DNA of 8,941 nucleotides, from positions 1 through 8,941 of the forward strand of contig JACAEZ010000208.1 of NCBI GenBank assembly GCA_013388565.1, in the 5' to 3' direction. The notes beneath the pieces are model-generated. The model was not told where the DNA came from. It searched no databases and worked only from the letters and a program-made list of their open reading frames with translations. The position numbers and the translations under genes were made by a program. The stretch is from Campylobacterales bacterium. Lineage in GTDB: Bacteria; Campylobacterota; Campylobacteria; Campylobacterales; JACAEZ01. Below are positions 1 through 6,407 of the stretch, piece after piece; position 1 is the first letter of the stretch; each line of letters starts with the position of its first letter.

Positions 1-121
1 AAGATATGCTTCGACTGTTGAAAATATGGTAAGAATTGCTATGCTTAGGATTACTTTACGAAAATGTGTTTAGTTTTTTCTCAAACAGGGTCTAAGATTT
101 TATTTTACAATAGAGTTTTCT
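1..121 (+). pseudogene. Degraded remnant of a histidine-kinase ATP-binding domain (hybrid kinase 5' side)
   Basis: No single frame stays open through this stretch, yet pieces of the C-terminal ATPase signature of histidine kinases can be read in order across frames. A-S-T at about 8-16 (frame 2) and K-Y-G at 22-30 (frame 1) match the usual D-A-S-T-x-[RK]-K-Y-G-G. L-R-I-T at 44-55 (frame 2) sits where G-L-G-L-x-I-T is expected. S-Q-T-G-S at 79-93 (frame 1) runs into R-F-Y-F-T-I-E-F at 95-118 (frame 2), matching the G-S-x-F-x-F-T end of the domain. One extra A near 94-96 explains the last shift. Frame 1 stops at 19-21 and 46-48 and frame 2 at 71-73. The segment between the L-x-I-T piece and S-Q-T-G-S is also shorter than normal. 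I infer several small indels, by decay or sequencing error. The original gene would begin before the window. Confidence 0.6.
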
Positions 122-1555
122 TATATTAAAGCACTTGATAATTTATATGAATTAAACTCAATAAAAGATAAAAGCTTTTTAGTTGTAGATGATAATGATA
201 TAGAAAGAGAGTATCTAAAAAATATTTTAACTTCATGGAAAACAGTTGTAGAAACGGCAGAAAATGGAGAAATAGCACTTCAAAAAATATCTAAAAATAG
301 TTTTGATTATCTGATTTTAGATTGGCAATTAGCAAAAATTGATGGCTTAAGATTACTTCAAATATTGCAAGAGAGAGATAAAAAACTACCTTCAATTTTG
401 ATGATAACAGCTCATGATAAAAACAGACTATTTAAAGAGGCAAAAGAAAAAGATGTTTTAGTAGAAAAATTATTAATAAAACCATATACACCATTACAAC
501 TTTTTAATGTAATTTTTGACAAACAACTAGAACAAATATCAAAAATTGATTTAAATAGTACAATCAAAACAACAGGAAATGCACTGTTAGTAGAAGATAA
601 TGAGACAAACCAAATCGTAGTATCTCAACATTTAATCAAATATGGTTTAAATGTAGATATTGCAAATAATGGCTTGGAAGCACTAAATTTAGTGCAAAAA
701 AATAGCTATGATATTATATTCATGGATATTCAAATGCCTATCATGGACGGTTTTGAAGCTAGTAAAAAGATACGAGAACTTGGAATAAAAACACCAATTA
801 TAGCCTTAAGTACTGCTGCTATGCAAAAAGACAAAGAGCTAACAAAAGAGGCAGGAATGGACGAACATATAGTAAAACCAATGGATACAGCAATTCTTGA
901 AACAATAATTTTTAAATATCTAAAAACTGAAGTTGTAACAAAACAGATTAAACAAAATTTAGATACACATGACTATCCAGAAATTTATGGAATAGACTTA
1001 GAAGAGTTAATTGATAATCTTAATTTAGAAGAGACAATAGTCTATAACATGCTATTAACATATGCTAAAAATTATACAAATTTTAAACAAATTATAGATG
1101 AAGCTAATTTAGATGATTTTGAAAAAAATATCCATAAATTAAAAGGAATAAGCGGCAACTTAAAGATTTATAATATTTATAGGTTATGTATAGAGATAGA
1201 AAAAAATAAAGATAATGAAAAAAAACCAAACTTAATCAAATTCTTAATTGATGAATTAGAAAAAGTTACAAATTCAATAGAAGAAAATTTAAAATCAAAA
1301 GTAAAAAGTAAAAAACTTTCTACAAAATCAAAAGAAGATATTATAAAAATAGTTGACAATCTAGTAGTCGATGTAAGTGAAAATAATTTTATAAAATCAG
1401 ATATTATAGATGAACTTGAAATAGAGCTAGAAGAGTATATAGATAAAGAGTATATTCAAACTATGAAAAATATTTTTTCAACTTATGACTATGAAAAATT
1501 AAAAGATATTTTTACAGATATTAAGATAAAAGTTTTGTCTCATAAAAATAAATAG
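74..1555 (+). CDS. C-terminal REC-REC-Hpt part of a hybrid sensor histidine kinase (5'-broken)
   Basis: This 493-codon open frame follows the TAG at 71-73. It begins inside the ATPase remnant (F-Y-F-T-I-E-F) and carries a phosphorelay. Receiver 1 (about 176-530) has the V-V-D-D-N acidic pair, phospho-acceptor Asp at 320-322 (L-D-W-Q-L), I-T-A-H-D and I-K-P-Y. Receiver 2 (about 581-930) has V-E-D-N, Asp at 725-727 (M-D-I-Q-M-P-I-M-D-G), a Ser/Thr position in A-L-S-T-A-A and V-K-P. The Hpt domain (about 1000-1290) has His at 1133-1135 in H-K-L-K-G-I-S-G-N. A helical tail of about 90 residues follows, as seen in other hybrid kinases. Phosphate would pass from kinase to receiver to Hpt to an unknown regulator in the cytoplasm. 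There is no ATG, GTG or TTG in frame before TTG 365, which would cut receiver 1 in half and has no ribosome binding site; the first ATG is at 401. It is therefore probably the intact 3' part of a frameshifted gene. Domain calls are firm; functionality is uncertain. Confidence 0.75.
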   Translation, partial: FFLKQGLRFYFTIEFSYIKALDNLYELNSIKDKSFLVVDDNDIEREYLKNILTSWKTVVETAENGEIALQKISKNSFDYLILDWQLAKIDGLRLLQILQERDKKLPSILMITAHDKNRLFKEAKEKDVLVEKLLIKPYTPLQLFNVIFDKQLEQISKIDLNSTIKTTGNALLVEDNETNQIVVSQHLIKYGLNVDIANNGLEALNLVQKNSYDIIFMDIQMPIMDGFEASKKIRELGIKTPIIALSTAAMQKDKELTKEAGMDEHIVKPMDTAILETIIFKYLKTEVVTKQIKQNLDTHDYPEIYGIDLEELIDNLNLEETIVYNMLLTYAKNYTNFKQIIDEANLDDFEKNIHKLKGISGNLKIYNIYRLCIEIEKNKDNEKKPNLIKFLIDELEKVTNSIEENLKSKVKSKKLSTKSKEDIIKIVDNLVVDVSENNFIKSDIIDELEIELEEYIDKEYIQTMKNIFSTYDYEKLKDIFTDIKIKVLSHKNK

Positions 1556-1604
1556 TATCAAAGTTAAAATATCAATCCCGTTAAATAAAAAAATAGATAA
1601 ATTC

Positions 1605-1622
1605 TTCAAATAAAAATTTGAA
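1605..1622. repeat. Short perfect AT-rich inverted repeat downstream of the kinase gene
   Basis: TTCAAAT at 1605-1611 and ATTTGAA at 1616-1622 are perfect inverted copies around an AAAA loop. The stem is AT-rich and is followed by A, not T, on the + strand, so it is a poor intrinsic terminator for the kinase gene. It could be chance in such AT-rich DNA. Confidence 0.25.
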
Positions 1623-1752
1623 AAATTATAAGTTTAAATTATTTTGAAATTACTTTTTTAGCACTGCTTAATATTCGTATAAAACATAAATAGCGATAAA
1701 AGATATGAACTATTTGTGTAATACTCTAACTAAACTTTATGTTTTAAATTGA

Positions 1753-1758
1753 TATAAT
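1753..1758 (+). promoter_or_regulatory. Probable -10 box for the aroQ-flagellar operon
   Basis: A perfect TATAAT lies 36 bases before the aroQ ATG, which would leave a leader of about 30 bases. It is preceded by a T-rich/A-rich run (TTTTAAATTGA) and no recognisable -35 hexamer at 17-18 bases. That is typical of housekeeping promoters in Campylobacter and Helicobacter, where the -35 is poorly conserved. It is the only good promoter match in the gap before aroQ. The call is an inference from sequence alone, and AT-rich DNA gives chance matches. Confidence 0.5.
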
Positions 1759-1784
1759 AAATTTCAAAAAAATTTTATTATGAT

Positions 1785-1789
1785 AAGGA
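1785..1789 (+). promoter_or_regulatory. Ribosome binding site of aroQ
   Basis: AAGGA with five bases before the ATG at 1795. It is one of only two clear Shine-Dalgarno matches in the gene string, the other being before the GTG at 6021. It supports both the aroQ start and the idea that aroQ is first in its transcript. Confidence 0.75.
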
Positions 1790-1794
1790 AATAG

Positions 1795-2268
1795 ATGAAA
1801 GTAGTAGTTATTCAAGGTCCTAATTTAAACATGCTAGGTGTTAGAGAACAACATATTTATGGTCCTATGAAGCTTGAGCAGATACATCAAAATTTGGAAA
1901 ATTTTGCAAATCAAAATGGGTTTGAGGTTGAATTTTTTCAAAGTAATTTAGAGGGTGAATTGGTTGATAGAATTCAAGAGTGCTTAGGTGATGCTGATGG
2001 TATTATTATCAATGCTGGTGCTTATACACACACTTCAATTGCAATTAGAGATGCTATAGCAGCTGTTAATTTGCCAACTATTGAGGTTCATTTAAGTAAT
2101 ATTCACAGAAGAGAAGAGTTTAGACAAAAAAGCATGATAGCTGCTGTTTGTGCTGGTCAAATAAGTGGTTTTGGTCCATTTAGCTACCATTTAGCAATGG
2201 TTGCAATAAATCAAATTTTAGCTGAAATAAATGCTATGAAAATGGCTCAACAAGCTCAACAAAACTAA
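1795..2268 (+). CDS. aroQ: 3-dehydroquinate dehydratase, type II
   Basis: Catalyses dehydration of 3-dehydroquinate to 3-dehydroshikimate, the third step of the shikimate pathway to aromatic amino acids and folate precursors; a cytoplasmic dodecamer in this family. All family motifs are present: N-terminal [11 protein letters not shown] with the catalytic Tyr22 (I-Y-G), Q-S-N-L-E-G-E-L at 49-56, [10 protein letters not shown] at 72-81 with Asn73 and His79, E-V-H-L-S-N at 97-102 with the general acid His99, Arg110, and G-F-G-P-x-S-Y at 125-131. At 157 residues it is close to the usual 145-165. The tail ends M-A-Q-Q-A-Q-Q-N, encoded by a perfect 9-base tandem repeat GCTCAACAA at 2245-2262, outside the conserved fold. 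The start is supported by AAGGA upstream. It heads the metabolic part of the operon; the next gene starts 5 bases after its stop. Confidence 0.96.
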   Translation: MKVVVIQGPNLNMLGVREQHIYGPMKLEQIHQNLENFANQNGFEVEFFQSNLEGELVDRIQECLGDADGIIINAGAYTHTSIAIRDAIAAVNLPTIEVHLSNIHRREEFRQKSMIAAVCAGQISGFGPFSYHLAMVAINQILAEINAMKMAQQAQQN

Positions 2269-2273
2269 TTATC

Positions 2274-3302
2274 ATGAACTCATATATCTTAAAAAATGAA
2301 AATGCTCAATATTACGAGTGTGGATATAGCTCGGATAATGCTATTTTTTTAAGATTGGAAGATGAGAACTATTTTATAACTGATTCGAGATATACGACTG
2401 AAGCAAAAGAACATATAAAAAATGCTTTAGTCGTAGAATCAAATAATCTACTAGACACCTGTTTTGGATTGATAAAAAAGAAAAAAGTTAAAAAATTGAT
2501 TATCGACCCAAAAGAGTGGTCTATTTTAGATTATGAAAAATTTAATAAAAAATTAAAAATTCCTTTACTCCAAAAAGTTGATTTTTCGCAAAAGAGAAGA
2601 GAGATAAAGAGTGAAGATGAGTTAGAAGTTTTAAAAGAGGCAATAAGACTTGGTAAAGAAGCTTTTTCAAATTTAAGCTCTCATTTAAATAGCTCTTTTG
2701 AAAAGTTTAATGAAAAAAAGTTGAATTTTTTGGCTCAATCGTTTTTAACATTTCATGGAGAGTATGAACTTAGTTTTGAACCGATTTTAGCTATTAATGA
2801 AAATGGTGCAAAACCTCATGCTAAGCCATCTTACAAGATGTTAAAACATGATGATTTACTACTATTTGATGGTGGACTTAAATATAAAAGATATTGCAGT
2901 GATAGAACAAGAACGGTGTTTTTTAACGATGGTTTTAGTTTTGATAAAAATCAAACATTTAAAGATAAAAAAATTCAAAAAGCTTATGATACTGTTAGAT
3001 TTGCACAAGATGTGGCTATTAAAGCTGTAAAAGCTGGAGTAAAGGCAAAAGAGATTGACTTAAAAGCTAGAGAAGTCATTGACAATAGTGAATTTAAAGG
3101 ACTTTTTACACATTCAACAGGTCATGGTATAGGACTTGACATTCATGAATATCCATATATTAGAAAAAATAGTGAGACTGTTTTAAAAGAAAACATGATT
3201 TTTACTATCGAACCTGGGATTTATATACCAAATGAGTTTGGTATTAGAATTGAAGATGTTGTAATTGTAAAAGAAAATGGTGTAGAGGTGTTAAGTGATT
3301 AA
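2274..3302 (+). CDS. M24 family Xaa-Pro type metallopeptidase (PepP/PepQ-like)
   Basis: Probable cytoplasmic dimetal peptidase that cleaves next to proline: an aminopeptidase P releasing X from X-Pro-Y, or a prolidase acting on X-Pro. The 'pita-bread' catalytic half occupies about residues 115-342. All five metal ligands are present: Asp199 (F-D-G-G), Asp210 (S-D-R-T-R-T), His284 (T-G-H-G-I-G-L), Glu313 (I-E-P-G-I-Y) and Glu327 (R-I-E-D-V). His182 (P-H-A) and His291 match accessory active-site histidines. The N-terminal creatinase-like domain (about 1-110) is short, so the total of 342 residues is smaller than E. coli PepP (about 440) but normal for compact Xaa-Pro peptidases. No signal peptide is seen. 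The ATG follows aroQ by 5 bases and lacks a clear Shine-Dalgarno sequence, so translational coupling is likely. I recall a proline peptidase at the same place in H. pylori. Sequence alone does not separate PepP from PepQ. Confidence 0.88.
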   Translation: MNSYILKNENAQYYECGYSSDNAIFLRLEDENYFITDSRYTTEAKEHIKNALVVESNNLLDTCFGLIKKKKVKKLIIDPKEWSILDYEKFNKKLKIPLLQKVDFSQKRREIKSEDELEVLKEAIRLGKEAFSNLSSHLNSSFEKFNEKKLNFLAQSFLTFHGEYELSFEPILAINENGAKPHAKPSYKMLKHDDLLLFDGGLKYKRYCSDRTRTVFFNDGFSFDKNQTFKDKKIQKAYDTVRFAQDVAIKAVKAGVKAKEIDLKAREVIDNSEFKGLFTHSTGHGIGLDIHEYPYIRKNSETVLKENMIFTIEPGIYIPNEFGIRIEDVVIVKENGVEVLSD

Positions 3303-3786
3303 AAAAATAGATAACAATTTACAATTTTATTTTGTAAATAACTTTCCAAGTCAAAAAAAAGTTTATAGTTTTAATAAAAAACTTTTTTTTGCAACTATAT
3401 CTATTGGTGCAAATATTGGAAATTGTATAAATAGATTTAAAACTCTCTTTCAAGTATTAAATAGACACTCTTTAATAAAAATCATATCAACATCGCCTAT
3501 TTTGAAAAACCCTCCATTTGGATTTTTGAAGCAAAACTATTTTTATAATGCTGTTATAAATATTGCTACATCTCTTGATTTAAGAGCCTTTTTTAAATAT
3601 ACAAAAAATTTAGAAAAAAGATTTCAAAGAGTTAAAAGTTTTAAAAATGCTCCTAGAACTTTAGATATTGATATTATTTTTTTTGATAATTTAAATTATG
3701 TCTCAAAAGATTTGGTAGTGCCTCACTATGATTGGAAAAATAGAGTTAGTGTAGTTTTGCCAATGTCAAGAATGAGAGTGTTTTAG
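3295..3786 (+). CDS. folK: 2-amino-4-hydroxy-6-hydroxymethyldihydropteridine pyrophosphokinase (HPPK)
   Basis: Transfers pyrophosphate from ATP to 6-hydroxymethyl-7,8-dihydropterin, just before dihydropteroate synthase in folate synthesis. Visible family motifs are S-I-G-A-N-I-G at 36-42 (usual A-L-G-S-N-L-G), P-F-G-F-L-K-Q-N-Y-F-Y-N-A-V at 74-87, P-R-T-L-D-I-D at 120-126 with the Mg-binding Asp124 and Asp126, and V-P-H-x-x-x-x-x-R at 142-150. It is divergent: about 34 residues precede the first conserved strand, where typical HPPKs have only a few, and the basic catalytic loop reads Q-R-V-K (111-114) instead of the classical G-R-V-R. The GTG start overlaps the end of the peptidase gene by 8 bases (GTGATTAA), which fits coupled translation. 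A later start would have to fall between residue 1 and about 33, where no ATG occurs. The gene contains an A8 run (3353-3360) and two T8 runs (3383-3390 and 3677-3684). The next gene begins immediately after its stop. Confidence 0.87.
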   Translation: MIKKIDNNLQFYFVNNFPSQKKVYSFNKKLFFATISIGANIGNCINRFKTLFQVLNRHSLIKIISTSPILKNPPFGFLKQNYFYNAVINIATSLDLRAFFKYTKNLEKRFQRVKSFKNAPRTLDIDIIFFDNLNYVSKDLVVPHYDWKNRVSVVLPMSRMRVF

Positions 3787-5106
3787 ATGAGTGATGTAGC
3801 TAAAAGAACAGTTATTGTAGTTGGAAACTCTCCATCTGAAGTGCTTAAAAAAGCTAGGCAAATGTATGGGGATGATATAACCTTTAAACAAACGATAGAA
3901 AATAAAAAGAAGAAACAGTTTGAATTAGAGATTGAAATTGAAGAGAGTGAGTATAAAAATATTGAGCTAAAAAGAAAGTTAGAAGCTGCATCTTCTTTGA
4001 ATGCAAAAACATCTCAAACAAAAGTTACTCCAAATACAGATGTGCTTTTAAATATATCTGAAGCTGCTAGACAAATATCTAAAATAGCAAATGTTGAAGA
4101 GGCTCCGTTTGAATTTAATAGATATAATGAAAACAAAACTCAAACTCAAACTTTTGTAAAACAACGTAATGAAGCAGAGCAATTAGAAATAAAACAGTTA
4201 AAAGAGCAAATTGCAAAATTAACAGATAACATGAAATTAATTCAAAATATGTTTTGGGAAGAAAAAGCCATATTTAGAGAAGGTTTGAACATTCCACCAG
4301 AATTTGCAGAGATATATAAAATATCCAAAAATTCAGGTATGAGTAGCCAATATTTAGATAATATCATGAAGATGACTTTAGAATATATGCCTTTAAAAAT
4401 GAGACAAAATTCTGAAACAGTAAAGAAGTATTTTAGAGTTTTACTAACAAGAATGATTCCTATTAGGCATGAAAAAGAGTTGAGTGGTAATAATAAAAAA
4501 ATCATGATGTTAGTAGGTCCAACTGGTGTTGGCAAAACTACAACTTTGGCAAAATTGGCTGCTAGATATGCTTACATGATGAATAAAAGGTATAAAGTTG
4601 GTATTATTACATTAGATACATACAGAATGGGTGCTGTTGAACAGTTAATGAGTTATGCTAAGATTATGAAGCTTGGTATTGAAGTGGTTTCTGACCCGCC
4701 AGAATTTGTATCAACTTTAAATTCATTAAGGCATTGTGACTATATATTGATTGATACTGTGGGTAGAAGTCAAAATGATAAATCAAAAATAGATATATTA
4801 AAAGATTATATAAATGCAGATACATCGCTTACTATTGATGTTAATTTGGTTGTATCTTTAAATACTAAATATGAAGATTTAAAAGATATATATAACAATT
4901 TTGAAGATTTAAATATTGACACATTAATGCTTACAAAATTGGACGAGACTTGTTGTTTTGGAAATATCTTAAATTTGATTTTTGATACTAAAAAACCATT
5001 AAGTTATTTTTCAATAGGACAAGATGTACCAAATGATATAATGGTAGCAGACAAGGAGTTTTTAGTGAATTGTTTATTAAATGGATTTTCAAGGAATAAA
5101 AAATGA
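3787..5106 (+). CDS. flhF: Flagellar biosynthesis SRP-type GTPase FlhF
   Basis: SRP/FtsY-like GTPase that marks the cell pole and helps place the flagellar basal body. In Campylobacter and Helicobacter it is also needed for expression of RpoN-dependent flagellar genes. At 439 residues it has the usual three parts. A basic/acidic variable B domain (about 1-160) includes a probable coiled coil (E-Q-L-E-I-K-Q-L-K-E-Q-I near 130-160). A helical N domain spans about 160-235. The NG GTPase has G1 G-P-T-G-V-G-K-T at 244-251, D-T-Y-R-M-G-A-V-E-Q-L at 277-287, D-T-V-G-R-S at 323-328, T-K-L-D-E at 383-387 and G-Q-D-V-P-N-D near 416. ATG directly follows the folK stop with no clear ribosome binding site, so it is probably coupled. 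Its stop overlaps the flhG start as ATGA. The motif set and the FlhG partner next door make the call firm. Confidence 0.96.
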   Translation: MSDVAKRTVIVVGNSPSEVLKKARQMYGDDITFKQTIENKKKKQFELEIEIEESEYKNIELKRKLEAASSLNAKTSQTKVTPNTDVLLNISEAARQISKIANVEEAPFEFNRYNENKTQTQTFVKQRNEAEQLEIKQLKEQIAKLTDNMKLIQNMFWEEKAIFREGLNIPPEFAEIYKISKNSGMSSQYLDNIMKMTLEYMPLKMRQNSETVKKYFRVLLTRMIPIRHEKELSGNNKKIMMLVGPTGVGKTTTLAKLAARYAYMMNKRYKVGIITLDTYRMGAVEQLMSYAKIMKLGIEVVSDPPEFVSTLNSLRHCDYILIDTVGRSQNDKSKIDILKDYINADTSLTIDVNLVVSLNTKYEDLKDIYNNFEDLNIDTLMLTKLDETCCFGNILNLIFDTKKPLSYFSIGQDVPNDIMVADKEFLVNCLLNGFSRNKK

Positions 5107-5978
5107 GTACACAAGCTAAGAGCCTTGAAGAGTTAGTAAAACGAAATAGTCCTCAAAAAAATGTTCAAACTAAATTTATAGCAGTAACGAGTGGAAAAGG
5201 TGGTGTTGGTAAAAGCACAGTAAGTGCTAATTTAGCATACATACTATCTAAGTTTGGATTTAGAACAGCAATATTTGATGCTGATATTGGTTTGGCAAAT
5301 CTTGATATTATGTTTAATGTGCAAGGTAAAGCAAAAAAAAATATATTGCATGTATTAAAAGGTGAATGTGGCTTTAAAGATATTGCAATAGAGATAGAGC
5401 CAAATTTAATATTAGTCCCTGGTGAAAGTGGTGATGAAATTTTAAAATATGCAAATGATGTACTATTTGATAGATTTATAGAGGAAGCTTCGTTTTTAGA
5501 TGATTGTGATTTTGTTATAATTGATACAGGTGCTGGTATTGGAGAGCATATTCAACATTTTTTAAATGCTTCTGATATGGTTGTTGTTGTAACTGTTCCA
5601 GACCCTGCTGCTATTACAGATGCTTATGCTATGATAAAAGTTACAAGTAAAGAGAAAGGCGATATATTCATGATTATGAATATGGTAAAAAGTGAAAGTG
5701 AAGCAAATATAATATTTAAAAAATTGCAAAAAGTTGCAAATGATAATATAGAAAATTTAAATTTAGAGCTGTTGGGAAAATTAAATAAAGATGAAAATAT
5801 AACAAAAACTATAAAACTTAGAACAATTTTTACAAAACAGTTTCCAAACTCACAATCTACAATAGATATGGAAAAAATAGCACAAAACATAGTTTCTAAA
5901 TTGGAACAAAATATGCTTATAAAAGTTAATAGAGGTGGTTTTGCCGAATTTTTAAGAAAAATATTTGGTAGCTTTTAA
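5103..5978 (+). CDS. flhG: MinD/ParA-type ATPase FlhG (YlxH), regulator of flagellar number
   Basis: MinD-like ATPase that binds FlhF, stimulates its GTPase and limits flagellar number; in C. jejuni it also affects cell-division placement. Residues 31-39 hold the deviant Walker A G-K-G-G-V-G-K-S-T with the signature Lys32. D-A-D-I-G-L-A-N-L-D (59-68) is switch I and I-I-D-T-G-A-G (139-145) is switch II. The N-terminus, T-Q-A-K-S-L-E-E-L-V-K (3-13), resembles the D-Q-A-x-x-L-R FlhF-activating helix of FlhG proteins. The C-terminus, G-F-A-E-F-L-R-K-I-F-G-S-F (279-291), looks like the amphipathic membrane-targeting helix of MinD/FlhG. Length (291) is typical. The start overlaps the end of flhF by 4 bases. 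A nine-A run at 5333-5341 lies in codons 77-80; loss or gain of one A would destroy the protein. A 42-base gap follows, the largest in the operon. Confidence 0.95.
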   Translation: MSTQAKSLEELVKRNSPQKNVQTKFIAVTSGKGGVGKSTVSANLAYILSKFGFRTAIFDADIGLANLDIMFNVQGKAKKNILHVLKGECGFKDIAIEIEPNLILVPGESGDEILKYANDVLFDRFIEEASFLDDCDFVIIDTGAGIGEHIQHFLNASDMVVVVTVPDPAAITDAYAMIKVTSKEKGDIFMIMNMVKSESEANIIFKKLQKVANDNIENLNLELLGKLNKDENITKTIKLRTIFTKQFPNSQSTIDMEKIAQNIVSKLEQNMLIKVNRGGFAEFLRKIFGSF

Positions 5979-6009
5979 AAGTCAAAACCAACACTAAAAT
6001 TTAATTTTT

Positions 6010-6013
6010 AAGG
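6010..6013 (+). promoter_or_regulatory. Ribosome binding site deciding the GTG start at 6021
   Basis: AAGG sits 7 bases before GTG 6021. An in-frame TAA at 6009-6011 excludes anything earlier, and the next in-frame ATG (6078) would cut away most of the first membrane helix. The site therefore supports the GTG start. Confidence 0.6.
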
Positions 6014-6020
6014 TTTAAAA

Positions 6021-6407
6021 GTGAAAATAGATAACTATGTCTATTTTTTTATTGTCAATGGATTTTTTATAGGTTTAATGTTTTCATTTTTAAAATTTGA
6101 CAAACCTGAAATAATAGTTATTTTTACAATTTGTATAACAATTGTTTTTTATGTATTTGTTTTAATATCTACATCTTTATTTGTTAAAAATATTGATTTT
6201 AAAAAACAGACAATTCAAAAAGAGATTTATGATGATATTCTTGATTACTTTGTAAAAGAGCTTGATAAAAGAGAAAAAATAGGATATGCTATCAGCGAAT
6301 TTATAAAAGAGGTAGAAGCTCAAAGAGATAAAGATTTGAAAAAGCTCAAAAAAGCTCAAAAAGAGAGTGCTAAAGAAAAATATGCTGAAAGTTTAAACTA
6401 TGATTAA
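6021..6407 (+). CDS. Small two-helix membrane protein of unknown function in the flagellar operon
   Basis: I do not recognise a named family. The 128-residue product has two strongly hydrophobic stretches, about 6-24 (aromatic rich) and 30-54, separated by a short F-D-K-P turn. A charged, probably cytoplasmic tail of about 70 residues follows, rich in Lys and Glu and likely helical or coiled coil (V-E-A-Q-R-D-K-D-L-K-K-L-K-K-A-Q). This predicts an inner-membrane hairpin with both ends inside. The gene lies between flhG and fliA, where H. pylori and C. jejuni also carry a small hypothetical membrane protein in my recollection, so it is probably a position-conserved ortholog. A link to flagellar placement or assembly is inference from context only. 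Start is GTG with AAGG upstream. The end overlaps fliA by 8 bases. A perfect tandem 10-mer AAAGCTCAAA at 6341-6360 encodes part of the Lys-rich tail. Confidence 0.8.
   Translation: MKIDNYVYFFIVNGFFIGLMFSFLKFDKPEIIVIFTICITIVFYVFVLISTSLFVKNIDFKKQTIQKEIYDDILDYFVKELDKREKIGYAISEFIKEVEAQRDKDLKKLKKAQKESAKEKYAESLNYD

Noticed and set aside
365..1555. TTG at 365 as the genuine start of a response regulator
   Set aside because: It has no ribosome binding site, and the same frame upstream encodes the first half of receiver 1 including its phosphorylated Asp (320-322).
1630..1659. Possible intrinsic terminator after the kinase: AAGT/ACTT with TTT/AAA pairing followed by T6
   Set aside because: The stem is short, all AT except one pair, and bulged; the long loop makes it unstable. 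Similar patterns arise by chance in DNA this AT-rich.
1680..1699. TAAA and GCGATAA, resembling a FliA (sigma-28) promoter before aroQ
   Set aside because: The spacer between the two elements is only 9 bases where about 15 is needed, and the site is about 95 bases from aroQ while a perfect TATAAT lies closer.
4242..4535. Reverse-strand open frame of 97 codons inside flhF
   Set aside because: It is antisense to conserved FlhF sequence including the P-loop, has no recognisable domain, and is explained by the AT-rich codons of flhF.
5979..6020. Internal promoter or attenuator in the 42-base gap between flhG and the membrane ORF
   Set aside because: No -10 like TATAAT at a sensible distance, no hairpin with T-run and no sigma-54 or sigma-28 pattern; only the AAGG ribosome binding site is supported.
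6341..6360. Tandem AAAGCTCAAA repeat as a possible regulatory or recombination site
   Set aside because: Only two copies, inside a Lys-rich coding region with low-complexity codons; no sign of use beyond coding.
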